Shown here piece after piece: positions 52,083 to 60,735 of a stretch of DNA of 64,000 nt. The stretch covers positions 62,001-126,000 of the forward strand of contig NZ_JALPNF010000008.1 of assembly GCF_023195535.1 (NCBI RefSeq), written 5' to 3'. Made by a program: the position numbers and the translations under genes. Below the pieces are notes generated by a model, which was not told the DNA's origin, ran no database searches, and worked only from the letters and a program-made list of their open reading frames with translations. Numbering within the stretch: position 1 is the first letter of the stretch; each line of letters opens with the position of its first letter. The DNA is from Sphingomonas faeni (GTDB taxonomy: Bacteria; Pseudomonadota; Alphaproteobacteria; Sphingomonadales; Sphingomonadaceae).

Positions 52083-53054
52083 TTGACCGCTGCTGCCAGC
52101 CAGGTTCTCGACCGCGTACTCGTCCTCGAAATGGTCCGCGTGACTGAAGCGGCGGCGATCGCCGCCTCCACGCTCGTCGGTCGCGGCGACGAGAAGGCGG
52201 CGGATGCGGCCGCGGTCGAGGCGATGCGCGAGGCGCTCAACTCGCTGTACATGGACGGCACCGTCGTGATCGGCGAGGGCGAGCGCGACGAGGCGCCGAT
52301 GCTGTTCATCGGCGAGAAGGTCGGCTCCGCGATCGGCAAGGGCCCGAAGATCGACATCGCGCTCGATCCTTTGGAAGGCACGACGATCTGCGCGACCGCG
52401 GGGCCGAACAGCCTCGCCGTTCTCGCGATCGCCGAGGAGGGCGGGCTGCTCAACGCGCCCGACGTCTACATGGACAAGATCGCGGTCGGGCCGGGCTATC
52501 CCGAGGGCATCATCGACCTCGACAAGACGCCGACCGAGAACATCATGGCGGTCGCGGCGGCCAAGGGCGTGCCGGCGCGCGACCTGATCGTGTGCGTGCT
52601 CGATCGCCCGCGTCACGAAAAGCTGATCGCCGAGCTGCGGCAGGTCGGCTGCGGGATCATGCTGATCGGTGACGGCGACGTCGCCGGCGTGATCGCGACG
52701 TCCGATCCCGAGACGACGATCGACGTCTACATGGGCTCCGGCGGCGCGCCCGAGGGCGTGCTGGCGTGCGCGGCGCTGCGCTGCGTCGGCGGTCAGTTCA
52801 AGGGCCGGCTACTGTTCCGCAACGACGACGAGCGCGGTCGTGCGGCGAAGTGGGGGATCACCGATCTCGACAAGCAGTATGACCTGTCCGAACTGGCGAA
52901 GGGCGACTGCATTTTCGCGGCGACCGGCGTGACGGATGGGTCACTGCTGGCGGGCGTGAAGCGGAAGAAGGGCAAGATGACCACCGAGAGCGTCGTGATG
53001 CGCGCGTCTTCGGGCACGGTGCGCTGGGTTAAGGGCGAGCATCGGACGGATTGA
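52083..53054 (+). CDS. glpX: Class II fructose-1,6-bisphosphatase
   Basis: GlpX hydrolyses fructose-1,6-bisphosphate in gluconeogenesis and is metal-dependent. The 323-residue protein has the DGTVVIGEGERDEAPMLFIG segment, DPLEGTT with active-site Asp and Glu, and GVTDGSLL near the end. The start is a TTG at 52083 with AGGAGATAG upstream; no ATG lies nearby in frame. It follows dapD by 61 bp on the same strand. Confidence 0.93.
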   Translation: MTAAASQVLDRVLVLEMVRVTEAAAIAASTLVGRGDEKAADAAAVEAMREALNSLYMDGTVVIGEGERDEAPMLFIGEKVGSAIGKGPKIDIALDPLEGTTICATAGPNSLAVLAIAEEGGLLNAPDVYMDKIAVGPGYPEGIIDLDKTPTENIMAVAAAKGVPARDLIVCVLDRPRHEKLIAELRQVGCGIMLIGDGDVAGVIATSDPETTIDVYMGSGGAPEGVLACAALRCVGGQFKGRLLFRNDDERGRAAKWGITDLDKQYDLSELAKGDCIFAATGVTDGSLLAGVKRKKGKMTTESVVMRASSGTVRWVKGEHRTD

Positions 53055-53073
53055 GTAGCGACCCGAGGGGGGA

Positions 53074-53182
53074 GCACTACCCCGGCGAAGGCCGGGGCCC
53101 AAGTGGAACGTCCAGAGTAATGAAGCGGATCGCTCCGTTAGCGACGTTTCCCAATTGGGCCCCGGCCTGCGCCGGGTGGAGC
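53074..53182. repeat. Composite palindromic element, CCCCGGC family
   Basis: GCACTACCCCGGCGAAGGCC on the left and GGCCCCGGCCTGCGCCGGGT on the right; right end GTGGAGC. Between glpX and the CPBP gene. Confidence 0.8.
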
Positions 53183-53214
53183 ACTTGGCTAGGGCAGGGG
53201 ACTGACCAGGTATT

Positions 53215-53266
53215 GTTTCCCCGCGAAGGCGGGGACCCAGGCTGGGCTCCCGCCTCCGCGGGAGAA
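53215..53266. repeat. Short palindromic element, CCCGC-GAAG-GCGGG family
   Basis: GTTTCCCCGCGAAGGCGGGG then ACCCAGGCTGGG and CTCCCGCCTCCGCGGGAGAA. Third full copy after 1111 and 43679. Confidence 0.8.
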
Positions 53267-53307
53267 CAAGGACGAGCGGTGGAACGCATGAGGGGCGAAT
53301 TGACCGC

Positions 53308-54039
53308 ATGATCCTTCCCACCGCCCTCCTCCTCGCGACCCTCATGAGCCTCGTCTGGTTCCTCAAGGGCGACCTCCTCGGTTATCGCCGCATCAAGCGC
53401 CTCCCCGACACCGCCTCGCGCCAGAAAACCTACCGCCTGTGGATCGCCAAGGCCGCGATCGCCTTCGTCCTGCCGGCTATAATTGGACTCGCGTTGCTCG
53501 GCCGGTTGGACGCTCTTGTCACCGTCCCCGCCGAGTTCGACGCCCTGCGCAGCGTCCTGCCAAGCATCGCTGGCGATAGTCGCGCGGAACTGCTCGGCAT
53601 GATCGGTGGAAGCGCGCTCGGCGGCTTGGTCATCGGTGCGGTCCTGGCCACGCGGCGCAACTGGCGCATCCTCAAGACGATCGGCAATGTCGGGTCGCTG
53701 CTCCCGCGCAACCGGCCGGAGATCGCGCACGCCGCCGCCATGTCGGTCGCGGCGGGCATATCCGAAGAACTCGCCTTCCGCCTGTTCCTGCCGCTGCTGG
53801 TCGCGCTCGTGTCCGGCAACGCGTTCGTCGCGTTCGGCGTCGCGATCGCGGCGTTCGGCGGGATGCACCTCTATCAGGGACGGGCGGGCGTGATTGCGAC
53901 CACGCTCGTCGGCGCGCTGATGGCGGCGATCTATCTGATGACCGGCGAGCTATGGCTGGCGATGCTCCTGCACGCGCTGATCGATCTCAATTCGCTGGCA
54001 TTGCGACCGGCGCTGACCGGAGCGTGGCGCGCGGCTTGA
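53308..54039 (+). CDS. CPBP family intramembrane metalloprotease
   Basis: The 243-residue membrane protein has about six to seven hydrophobic segments. Conserved motifs are EELAFR (about 152-157), then H in FGGMHLYQG and HALIDLN near the end, which together form the CPBP/Abi active site. Members include eukaryotic Rce1-like CAAX proteases and bacterial proteins of mostly unknown substrate. The gene stands alone before the CocE-like gene. Confidence 0.88.
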   Translation: MILPTALLLATLMSLVWFLKGDLLGYRRIKRLPDTASRQKTYRLWIAKAAIAFVLPAIIGLALLGRLDALVTVPAEFDALRSVLPSIAGDSRAELLGMIGGSALGGLVIGAVLATRRNWRILKTIGNVGSLLPRNRPEIAHAAAMSVAAGISEELAFRLFLPLLVALVSGNAFVAFGVAIAAFGGMHLYQGRAGVIATTLVGALMAAIYLMTGELWLAMLLHALIDLNSLALRPALTGAWRAA

Positions 54040-54091
54040 CTTCGCCTTCCAGGGTTCGTCCAATCGCGGCACGGTTCACGAAGGGAAATCC

Positions 54092-55954
54092 ATGTCGCGC
54101 CACGCCCTCCTGCTCGCGCTCGCGATCACCGCCGCGGTGCCTGCCGCCACGTTTGCGCAGACCACGCAGACCGCGTCCCAATCCCCCTTCACCTTCGAGG
54201 AGGTGATGGTGCCGATGCGCGACGGGGCGAAATTGCAGACGGTCATCATGCGGTCGCGCGGGATGACCGGGCCGCTGCCGATCCTGCTCCAGCGGACCCC
54301 CTACGGCGTGCCGGACGCGCCGTTTCCCAACGCCAGCCGGTTCGGTCCGCTGATGAAGGACGGCTACATCTTCGTGTTCCAGTCAATGCGCGGGCGGTTC
54401 AAGTCGGACGGCGTCTTCACGCTCTCGACCGCAGTGCATGTCAAGGGCAACGGGGCCGGCGATCCGAAAGCGGTCGACGAGGCCACGGACGCCTACGACA
54501 CCGTCGGATGGCTGGTGAAGAACGTCCCCGCGAACACCGGCAAGGTCGGCATGTGGGGCGTGTCCTATCCCGGTTTCGCCGCGGCCGTCGCGCTGGCGAA
54601 CCCGCATCCCGCGCTGAAGGCGGTCTCCCCGCAGGCGGCATGGATCGATTACTGGCAGTCTGACGACCTCCACCGCAACGGCGCGCTGCGGCTGAGCTAT
54701 GCGACCGACTGGGTGTCGTCGCTGCAACTCGACAAGACGAAGAATTCCGATTTTGCCTATCCGAGCGATACGTACGACTATTTCCTGAAGGCGGGGTCGG
54801 CGGAGGCGATCGACCGAAACGTCTTCAAGGGCCGCGTGCCGATGTTCACGTCGCTGCTCGATCACCCGAACCACGATGGCTTCTACACCGCGCAGCGTTG
54901 GACGGACTCGCTCGGCAAGACGACCGTCCCGACGCTGAACGTCGCCGGGTTCTGGGATCAGGAGGATCCGTGGGGTTCGTGGCAGATCTACGCGAAGCAG
55001 AAGCGCAACGATCCGGACAATCTCGCGCAGATGGTGGCGGGGCCGTGGCGGCATGGCGGGTGGCAGGGCACGGCGGATCACCTCGGGCCGATCCCGCTCG
55101 GCACGGCGAGCGGTACGCAATTCCAGGAACAGATCCAGGCGCCGTTCTTCGCCTATTGGCTGCACGGCAAGGGCGCGCGGCCGGACTTCGCGGCGAAGAT
55201 GTTCCAGTCGGGCTCGAACGTCTGGAAGACCTATGCGGCCTGGCCTCCGACGGGCGCGAAGGCGACGAACCTGTACCTGCACACGGACGGCAGCCTGTCG
55301 TTCACTGCGCCGGCCGCGGGCGAGGGATGCCGTGATTACGTGTCCGATCCGGCGAACCCGGTGCCGTTCCGCCGGCGGCCGATGTCGGCGACCTATGCCA
55401 GCCCGGACTGGTCGTGGTGGGAGGCGGACGACCAGCGCTTCGTCGACCACCGGCCCGATGTGCTCGGGTATGTGTCGGAGCCGCTGACCGCGGACCTCAC
55501 CGTGACGGGGGCGTTGTCGGCGACTTTGCAGGCGTCGACTAGCGGCACGGACAGCGATTTCGTGGTGAAGCTGATCGACGTGCTGCCCGACGATACCGAG
55601 GCGTTCGACGGCCGCACGGCGCAACCGGGCGATTATGCGAAGACGCTCAACGGCTATCAGCTGCCGATCGCGATGGAGGTGCGGCGCGGGCGGTTCCTGG
55701 CGAGTGATACGGCGCCGCAACCCCTGGTGCCGGGCAGGGTCGTCGCGTGGGACGTGCCGCTGCGCGACCACGACCATGTGTTCAAGGCGGGGCACCGGAT
55801 CATGGTGCAAATCCAGTCGACATGGTTCCCGATGATCGACCGCAACCCGCAATCGTTCGTGGATAATATCGGGCGGGCGAAACCGGGGGATTACGTGAAG
55901 GCGACGCAGAAGGTTTGCGCGGGCTCGCGCATCACGTTGCCGGTAATGCGGTAG
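54092..55954 (+). CDS. CocE/NonD family hydrolase, X-Pro dipeptidyl-peptidase-like
   Basis: This secreted 620-residue alpha/beta hydrolase has a signal peptide (MSRHALLLALAITAAVPAAT) and an S15-like catalytic domain: nucleophile Ser near residue 156 in MWGVSYPGFAA, then a helical cap (about 180-290), and a C-terminal jelly-roll beta domain (about 400-620). The first strands MVPMRDGAKLQTVIMRSRGM are typical. Substrate could be an ester, amide or peptide. Confidence 0.93.
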   Translation: MSRHALLLALAITAAVPAATFAQTTQTASQSPFTFEEVMVPMRDGAKLQTVIMRSRGMTGPLPILLQRTPYGVPDAPFPNASRFGPLMKDGYIFVFQSMRGRFKSDGVFTLSTAVHVKGNGAGDPKAVDEATDAYDTVGWLVKNVPANTGKVGMWGVSYPGFAAAVALANPHPALKAVSPQAAWIDYWQSDDLHRNGALRLSYATDWVSSLQLDKTKNSDFAYPSDTYDYFLKAGSAEAIDRNVFKGRVPMFTSLLDHPNHDGFYTAQRWTDSLGKTTVPTLNVAGFWDQEDPWGSWQIYAKQKRNDPDNLAQMVAGPWRHGGWQGTADHLGPIPLGTASGTQFQEQIQAPFFAYWLHGKGARPDFAAKMFQSGSNVWKTYAAWPPTGAKATNLYLHTDGSLSFTAPAAGEGCRDYVSDPANPVPFRRRPMSATYASPDWSWWEADDQRFVDHRPDVLGYVSEPLTADLTVTGALSATLQASTSGTDSDFVVKLIDVLPDDTEAFDGRTAQPGDYAKTLNGYQLPIAMEVRRGRFLASDTAPQPLVPGRVVAWDVPLRDHDHVFKAGHRIMVQIQSTWFPMIDRNPQSFVDNIGRAKPGDYVKATQKVCAGSRITLPVMR

Positions 55955-55980
55955 GTTTGACGGCCGAGCGGCATGTACGC

Positions 55981-56085
55981 ACCACCCCGGCGAAGGCCGG
56001 GGTCCATTGGGAAACGTTGCTGACGAGAGACAGCGCGTCGTTACTGCAACCTCACCAATTGGGCCCCGGCCTCCGCCGGGGTGGT
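55981..56085. repeat. 105-bp palindromic element, CCCCGGC family
   Basis: ACCACCCCGGCGAAGGCCGG on the left and GGCCCCGGCCTCCGCCGGGG on the right; ends GGTGGT; core includes CCATTGG and CCAATTGG. Clean copy lying between two convergent genes, the CocE-like and ABC permease genes. Confidence 0.88.
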
Positions 56086-56099
56086 GCGTCTGTCTTCCT

Positions 56100-56861
56100 T
56101 CAGTTTTTCATCCGCCAGCCGGTCTTGAAGATCCACGCGATCACCAACAGGCATACCGCGAGGAAGCCGGCCGTTACCGCGAGGCTCACCCCGACCGCGA
56201 CGTCACCCTGCCCGAAGAAGCTCCAGCGGAAGCCGCTCACCAGGTACACGACCGGGTTGAACAGGCTGAACGTCCGCCACGGCTGCGGCAGCATGTCGAT
56301 CGAGTAGAACGCGCCGCCGAGGAAGGTCAGTGGCGTGATCAGCAGTGCGGGGACGAAGTTCAGTTGCTCGAACCCGTTGGCCCAGACGCCGATGATGAAC
56401 CCGAACAGGCTGAACGCCACCGCGGTCAGGATCAGGAACGCGAGCATCGCAAACGGGTGCTCGATGCGCAGCGGCACGAAGAACGACGCCGTCACGAGGA
56501 TGATCAGCCCGAGGATCACCGACTTGGTGGTCGCCGCGCCGACATAGCCGATCACCATTTCCATCGCCGAGACGGGTGCCGACAACAGCTCGTAGATCGT
56601 GCCGGTGAACTTCGGGAAGTAGATGCCGATCGACGCGTTCGAGATGCTCTGCGTGAGCAACGACAGCATGATCAGGCCGGGAACGATGAAGCTGCCGTAA
56701 TCGACACCACCGACATTCTGCATGCGACTGCCGATCGCACCGCCGAAGACGATGAAATACAGCGAGGTCGTGAGGACCGGCGTGACGAGGCTCTGCCACA
56801 AGGTGCGCAGCGCACGCGCCATTTCGAAGCGGTAGATCGCCCAGATGCCATGGGTGTTCAT
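56100..56861 (-). CDS. ABC transporter permease (ABC-2 type)
   Basis: This 253-residue membrane protein has six hydrophobic segments and the ABC-2 signature [23 protein letters not shown] and a [10 protein letters not shown] motif ([20 protein letters not shown]). It pairs with the ATP-binding gene upstream. Start ATG 56861 is supported because upstream translation runs into a palindromic element. The pair resembles the YadG/YadH-type exporter. Export substrate is unknown. Confidence 0.9.
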   Translation of the reverse strand: MNTHGIWAIYRFEMARALRTLWQSLVTPVLTTSLYFIVFGGAIGSRMQNVGGVDYGSFIVPGLIMLSLLTQSISNASIGIYFPKFTGTIYELLSAPVSAMEMVIGYVGAATTKSVILGLIILVTASFFVPLRIEHPFAMLAFLILTAVAFSLFGFIIGVWANGFEQLNFVPALLITPLTFLGGAFYSIDMLPQPWRTFSLFNPVVYLVSGFRWSFFGQGDVAVGVSLAVTAGFLAVCLLVIAWIFKTGWRMKN

Positions 56862-56876
56862 GCGCGCTTGCCTTCC

Positions 56877-56970
56877 GTCATGCCGGGCTCGTTCCGGCAT
56901 CCACCGGTGGGCTTGACCCATGCACCGTTGACTCGCGGCACGGTGGACCCCGGAACGAGTCCGGGGTGAC
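56877..56970. repeat. 94-bp palindromic element between an ABC ATPase and its permease
   Basis: GTCATGCCGGGCTCGTTCCG on the left and ACCCCGGAACGAGTCCGGGG on the right, core CCACCGGTGGGC and CACGGTGGACC. The families of the two halves differ. It splits an otherwise tight two-gene operon. Confidence 0.8.
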
Positions 56971-56988
56971 GGAGGAGTTTTGGGACGG

Positions 56989-57918
56989 TCATGCGCGCTC
57001 TCCGACGAGATCGACGAAGATGTCTTCGAGGCTCGATTTGCTGGTTTCGAGGTCCTTGAAGCCGATGCCGAGTTCGGCGAGCTTGCGGAGCAACGACGGG
57101 ATGCCGGTATGGTCGGCCTGCGCATCGAATACGTAGCGGAGGCGCTTGCCGTCGTCCTGTAGCGACAAATCCCAGTCGGCCAGTTCTGCGGGGATCGTCG
57201 TCATCGGATCCTGCAGCGCGATGTCCAACTCGCGCTTGCCAAGCTTCTTCATCAGCGACGCCTTGTCGTCGACGAGCAGCAACTTGCCCTTGTTTATCAC
57301 ACCGACGCGGTCGGCCATTTCCTCGGCTTCCTCGATGTAATGCGTCGTCAGGATGATCGTCGTGCCGCCCTCGCGCAGGCGGTGGACGAGCTTCCACATG
57401 TCGCGACGCAGTGCCACGTCGACGCCCGCGGTGGGCTCGTCGAGGAACAGGATTTCGGGCTCATGGCTGAGCGCTTTCGCGATCAGCACGCGGCGCTTCA
57501 TGCCGCCCGACAGTTCGCGAATCTTCGCGTCGCGCTTGTCCCAGAGCGAGAGGTCGCGGAGCACCTGTTCGATGTAATCGCTATGCCCCGAGCGGCCGAA
57601 CAGGCGGCGGCTGAAGGTGACGGTGGCGAGCACCGTCTCGAACATGTCGACGTTGAGTTCCTGCGGCACGAGGCCGATGCGGCTGCGCGCCTGCTTATAA
57701 TCCTTGATCGCGTCGTAGCCGGCGACCTTGATCGTGCCGGCGGAGGGCGTGACGATACCGCAGATGATGCTGATCAGCGTCGTCTTGCCCGCGCCGTTGG
57801 GGCCGAGGAGCGCGAAGATCTCGCCCTTCTTGATGTCGAGGTCGACGGGGTGGAGGGCGGTGGTGCCACTCTTGTAGGTCTTGGTGACGCCCGCGATGGA
57901 CAGGATCGGTTCGGTCAT
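56989..57918 (-). CDS. ABC transporter ATP-binding protein
   Basis: This 309-residue ATPase has Walker [12 protein letters not shown], the signature [16 protein letters not shown], Walker [16 protein letters not shown] and the H-loop [13 protein letters not shown]-terminal extension of about 80 residues follows. It belongs to the ABC-2 exporter group and drives the permease at 56100, which lies 127 bp downstream with a palindromic element between. MTEPILS at 57918 is the better start. Confidence 0.93.
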   Translation of the reverse strand: MTEPILSIAGVTKTYKSGTTALHPVDLDIKKGEIFALLGPNGAGKTTLISIICGIVTPSAGTIKVAGYDAIKDYKQARSRIGLVPQELNVDMFETVLATVTFSRRLFGRSGHSDYIEQVLRDLSLWDKRDAKIRELSGGMKRRVLIAKALSHEPEILFLDEPTAGVDVALRRDMWKLVHRLREGGTTIILTTHYIEEAEEMADRVGVINKGKLLLVDDKASLMKKLGKRELDIALQDPMTTIPAELADWDLSLQDDGKRLRYVFDAQADHTGIPSLLRKLAELGIGFKDLETSKSSLEDIFVDLVGERA

Positions 57919-57994
57919 TGGCACCCCTTTTTCGTGTGGGGAAGATGGGGGTGGTGCGCTCCTATTGATAGGGGGGCGGGCTACCCAAATCCCG

Positions 57995-58074
57995 TCATCC
58001 TGGGCTCGACCCAGGATCCAGAGCCATGCGCGTTACGATTGCGGCTCTGGGTCCTGACTTTCGTCAGGATGACG
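57995..58074. repeat. 80-bp palindromic element, mixed halves
   Basis: The left half is GTCATCCTGGGCTCGACCCA (CCTGGG type), the right half TCCTGACTTTCGTCAGGATG (TCCTGAC type). Length is the same as 37152 and 49308. Core has CAGAGCC and GGCTCTG. Confidence 0.82.
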
Positions 58075-58087
58075 GAAGTGGGTGGGG

Positions 58088-58798
58088 TCAGCCGGCCCGC
58101 GCCGCCGCGACCGCTTTTTGCAGATCTTCCAGCGGCAGAGCCCCCGACAATACCCGGTCACCTACCACCCAACTCGGGGTGCCGGTCATGCCGAGCTTGG
58201 CGGCCGTCTCCATGTTCTTGGCGATTTCCGCGTCGGCGGTTTTGGTGAAGCTAGCCTGCGTCGTGTCGACCCCGGCCTTGCTCGCAGCGGCGGCAATCGT
58301 CGCGTCGTTGACCGGGCCGCCGGCGTAGAGCGCGTCGTGGAACGCGCCGAACTTGCCCTGTTGCGCGGCGGCGAGGCTCGCGCGGGCGGCGATGCGGCTT
58401 TCCGCGCTGAGGATCGGGAGTTCGCGGAAGACGACGCGGACTTTCGGGTCGGCGGCGATCAGCTTGGCGATCATCGGCAGGCTCGCGCGACAATAGCCGC
58501 AGTTGTAATCGAAATACTCGACGAGCGTGACGTCGCCCTTGGGGTTGCCGGCCCAGGCGCTGCCGAACGGCGTGACGATCGCGTCGCGGTTCGCGGTGAC
58601 GGTCTTGCCCGACTCGCGGTCGCGCAGTTTGTCCATCGCCTCGGGGAGGATCTCGGGGTGTGCGAGAACGTAATCGTGGACGATCGATTCGACCTGCGCA
58701 CGCTCGACGCCGCCGCCCTGGCGGTCATAGCCCCACACCGCAAGGCCCCCGAGGGTGGCGCCGATCAAAGCGACGGCCGGGAATGTAAATTTGCTCAT
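58088..58798 (-). CDS. DsbA-family thioredoxin-fold protein, third copy
   Basis: The 236-residue protein has an N-terminal hydrophobic anchor (PAVALIGATLGGLAVWGY), a helical segment (VESIVHDYVLAHPEIL), and a DsbA-like domain with C100-G-Y-C103 in YFDYNCGYCRAS. The cis-Pro loop is TGTPSWVVGDRVL. It resembles the ScsB/BdbD or Com1-type membrane-tethered oxidoreductases. Its start overlaps the M48 gene stop, so the two are co-translated. Confidence 0.9.
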   Translation of the reverse strand: MSKFTFPAVALIGATLGGLAVWGYDRQGGGVERAQVESIVHDYVLAHPEILPEAMDKLRDRESGKTVTANRDAIVTPFGSAWAGNPKGDVTLVEYFDYNCGYCRASLPMIAKLIAADPKVRVVFRELPILSAESRIAARASLAAAQQGKFGAFHDALYAGGPVNDATIAAAASKAGVDTTQASFTKTADAEIAKNMETAAKLGMTGTPSWVVGDRVLSGALPLEDLQKAVAAARAG

Positions 58799-60150
58799 TT
58801 GCGGCGCTTATACTGCTTGGGATTGTCGTCCATCTCGTTCTGCGCGACCATCGCGATATCCTGCGCGCGGATCCAGTCGGTGGTGTTCGCCGGGATGTTC
58901 GCCAGCGCATATTGCGCGCTCGCCGACGCGGTCCGCATGTCGCCGCCCATGCTGGCGCGTTCGGCGGTGGCCAGAGCCGCCCGCGCGGTGTCTCCGGTCA
59001 GTTCGTAGACGGTGCCGAGCTGCATCCAGGCAAACGGGTTCTGGTCGTCGCGGCCGACCGCTGTGCGCAGGACCTTCGTCGCCTCGGGATAGTTCGCCTT
59101 GTTCTCGGTCGCGATCAGCGCATGGCCGAAGGTGGTGGCGATCAGCGGGTTGTTGCGCGAACCCTCCGTGGCTTCGCGCAAGGGGACGAGCGACTCGACC
59201 GGCTTGCCCGCCTCAAGCAGGATCTGCCCCTTGATCTCGAGGAAATAGGGATCGGTCGGTTCGGCCTTCACCAGCGCGTTGGCCTCGGCATCGGCTTTTT
59301 CGGGGTAGCCGGCTTTGTGGTACGCGTAGGCACGGGCGTAGTGGGCGTAGATCGACTGGTCGCTCGGCGGGTAGGCTTGCAGCGCCTGGTCGGCGGGCAT
59401 GACGTAGCCGGCGAGCTTGGCCTTCACGCGGCGGAAGCGTTCCTCCAGCGCTGCGTCAGGCTTGTTGGCCCAGGCGGGCGAGGCTTGCAGGTCGGCGGTG
59501 AGCGTCGCGACGCGCTCGCCAGACAGCGGATGCGACTGCATGAACGGGTCGATGTTGGCGGTGCCGTAGCGATATTCCTGCTGCTGCAATTTCTTGAAGA
59601 AGCTCAGCATGCCGCGGCCGGAGACGTTGGCTTCGCGGAGGAATTTCGCGCCGGTCGCGTCGGCGGTGGATTCCTGGACGCGGCTGAACGAGAGGTAGCT
59701 GCCCATCGCGGCCTGCTGGCCCGCGGCCATGATGCCGGCGCCTGCTTCGCCGCTGCCGGCGGCCATCGCGGCGAGGCCGAGGACCATCGACAGCAGGTAC
59801 ATGCCCATCGCCGGCTTGGTGCCGCGATCGGCGAGTACGACATGCCCGTCGGCGATGTGGCCGAGCTCGTGGGCGATGACGCCCTGGACTTCGTTGGCGT
59901 TGTCGGCGGCCTGGATCAGGCCTGAGTGGACGTAGACGGTCTGCCCGCCGGCGACGAACGCGTTGATCGACTCGTCGTTGATGAGGACGACCTTCACGTC
60001 GCGGGTGGAGAGCCCGGCCGCCCTGACGAGCGGCTTCGACATTTCCGCGAACATTGTTTCGGTCTCGGCGTCGCGGAGGATCGACTGGGCCTGGAGGGGC
60101 GTCGTCCAGAGGAGGAGGGCGGTGGCTGCGGCGGCTACTAGGCGCTTCAT
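58795..60150 (-). CDS. M48 family metalloprotease with TPR tail (BepA-like)
   Basis: The secreted 451-residue protein has a signal peptide (to about TPLQAQ), the zinc site H94-E-L-G-H98 with a Glu further on (STADATGAKFL), and C-terminal tetratricopeptide repeats (SIYAHYARAYAYHKAGYPEKA, then KVLRTAVGRDDQNPFAWMQL). This is the BepA/YfgC architecture, involved in outer-membrane protein assembly and quality control. It is followed on the same strand by a DsbA-like protein, a sensible pairing because the substrate LptD needs correct disulfides; this is inference. Confidence 0.92.
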   Translation of the reverse strand: MKRLVAAAATALLLWTTPLQAQSILRDAETETMFAEMSKPLVRAAGLSTRDVKVVLINDESINAFVAGGQTVYVHSGLIQAADNANEVQGVIAHELGHIADGHVVLADRGTKPAMGMYLLSMVLGLAAMAAGSGEAGAGIMAAGQQAAMGSYLSFSRVQESTADATGAKFLREANVSGRGMLSFFKKLQQQEYRYGTANIDPFMQSHPLSGERVATLTADLQASPAWANKPDAALEERFRRVKAKLAGYVMPADQALQAYPPSDQSIYAHYARAYAYHKAGYPEKADAEANALVKAEPTDPYFLEIKGQILLEAGKPVESLVPLREATEGSRNNPLIATTFGHALIATENKANYPEATKVLRTAVGRDDQNPFAWMQLGTVYELTGDTARAALATAERASMGGDMRTASASAQYALANIPANTTDWIRAQDIAMVAQNEMDDNPKQYKRRK

Positions 60151-60254
60151 AATGCGGGGTATCGTCGATTGGGGGCGGGGGGGCAATGGTCGTGCGGTGA
60201 GGGGTGCGGTGGAGTGTGGGTAGTCAGGAGCTGGCGTCGCTTCCCCCGATCACC

Positions 60255-60337
60255 GTCATCCCAACGAAAGCTGGGATCTCCCCGTTTGGCGGGCGTCGCG
60301 TGCCACAGGGGGATACCCCAGCTTTCGCTGGGGTGAC
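60255..60337. repeat. 83-bp palindromic element, TCCCAAC/CCCAGC-GAAA family
   Basis: GTCATCCCAACGAAAGCTGG on the left and ACCCCAGCTTTCGCTGGGGT on the right, bounded by GTCA...TGAC. Core CCCCGTTTGGCGGGCG. Confidence 0.85.
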
Positions 60338-60426
60338 GGGTTCGGTTTGGGGCGGCGGGTCTTGATTTGGAGTGGCGTGGGGACGCGTTCGAGACGGTGC
60401 TGCCAAGACGGTGTCGTCTAATAGCT

Positions 60427-60532
60427 ACCACCCCGGCGGAGGCCGGGGTCCAATTGGGGGACCGGGCTAACGGGGGGCAGCGTGCCGTTATTGCCACCTC
60501 TCCAATTGGGCCCCGGCCTTCGCCGGGGTGGT
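60427..60532. repeat. 106-bp palindromic element, CCCCGGC family
   Basis: ACCACCCCGGCGGAGGCCGG on the left and GGCCCCGGCCTTCGCCGGGG on the right, ends GGTGGT; core CCAATTGG on both sides. Near copy of 55981-56085. Confidence 0.88.
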
Positions 60533-60681
60533 GGTGTGGGTGGAGGGGGCAGGCGTTCCTCGTTAAGAGCACTAGAACCCAAACCTAGCATCGCCCGTGT
60601 CTTGTGTCCCCGCCTTCGCGGGTGAACAAGCTTTGTCGCACGGCGCGTCACCGATAGTTTCAGCTTTACCTTAACAAACGA

Positions 60682-60713
60682 AAACGGGCGCGGCCTTTCG
60701 GTCGCGCCCGTTT
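60682..60713 (-). terminator. Intrinsic terminator of rne
   Basis: AAACGGGCGCGGCC and GGTCGCGCCCGTTT form a 14-bp stem with one G-T and a TTTC loop; on the minus strand the stem is followed by TTTTCGTTTGTT. It begins 22 bp after the rne stop. Confidence 0.9.
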
Positions 60714-60735
60714 CTTTGGAGGCTAGCGTCCGGCG

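Larger units (their letters stand above)
60151..60735. other. 585-bp gap between rne and the M48 gene
   Basis: It contains the elements at 60255 and 60427, a half element (GTCCCCGCCTTCGCGGGTGAA) near 60606, and the rne terminator at 60682. No gene is seen. Confidence 0.75.
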
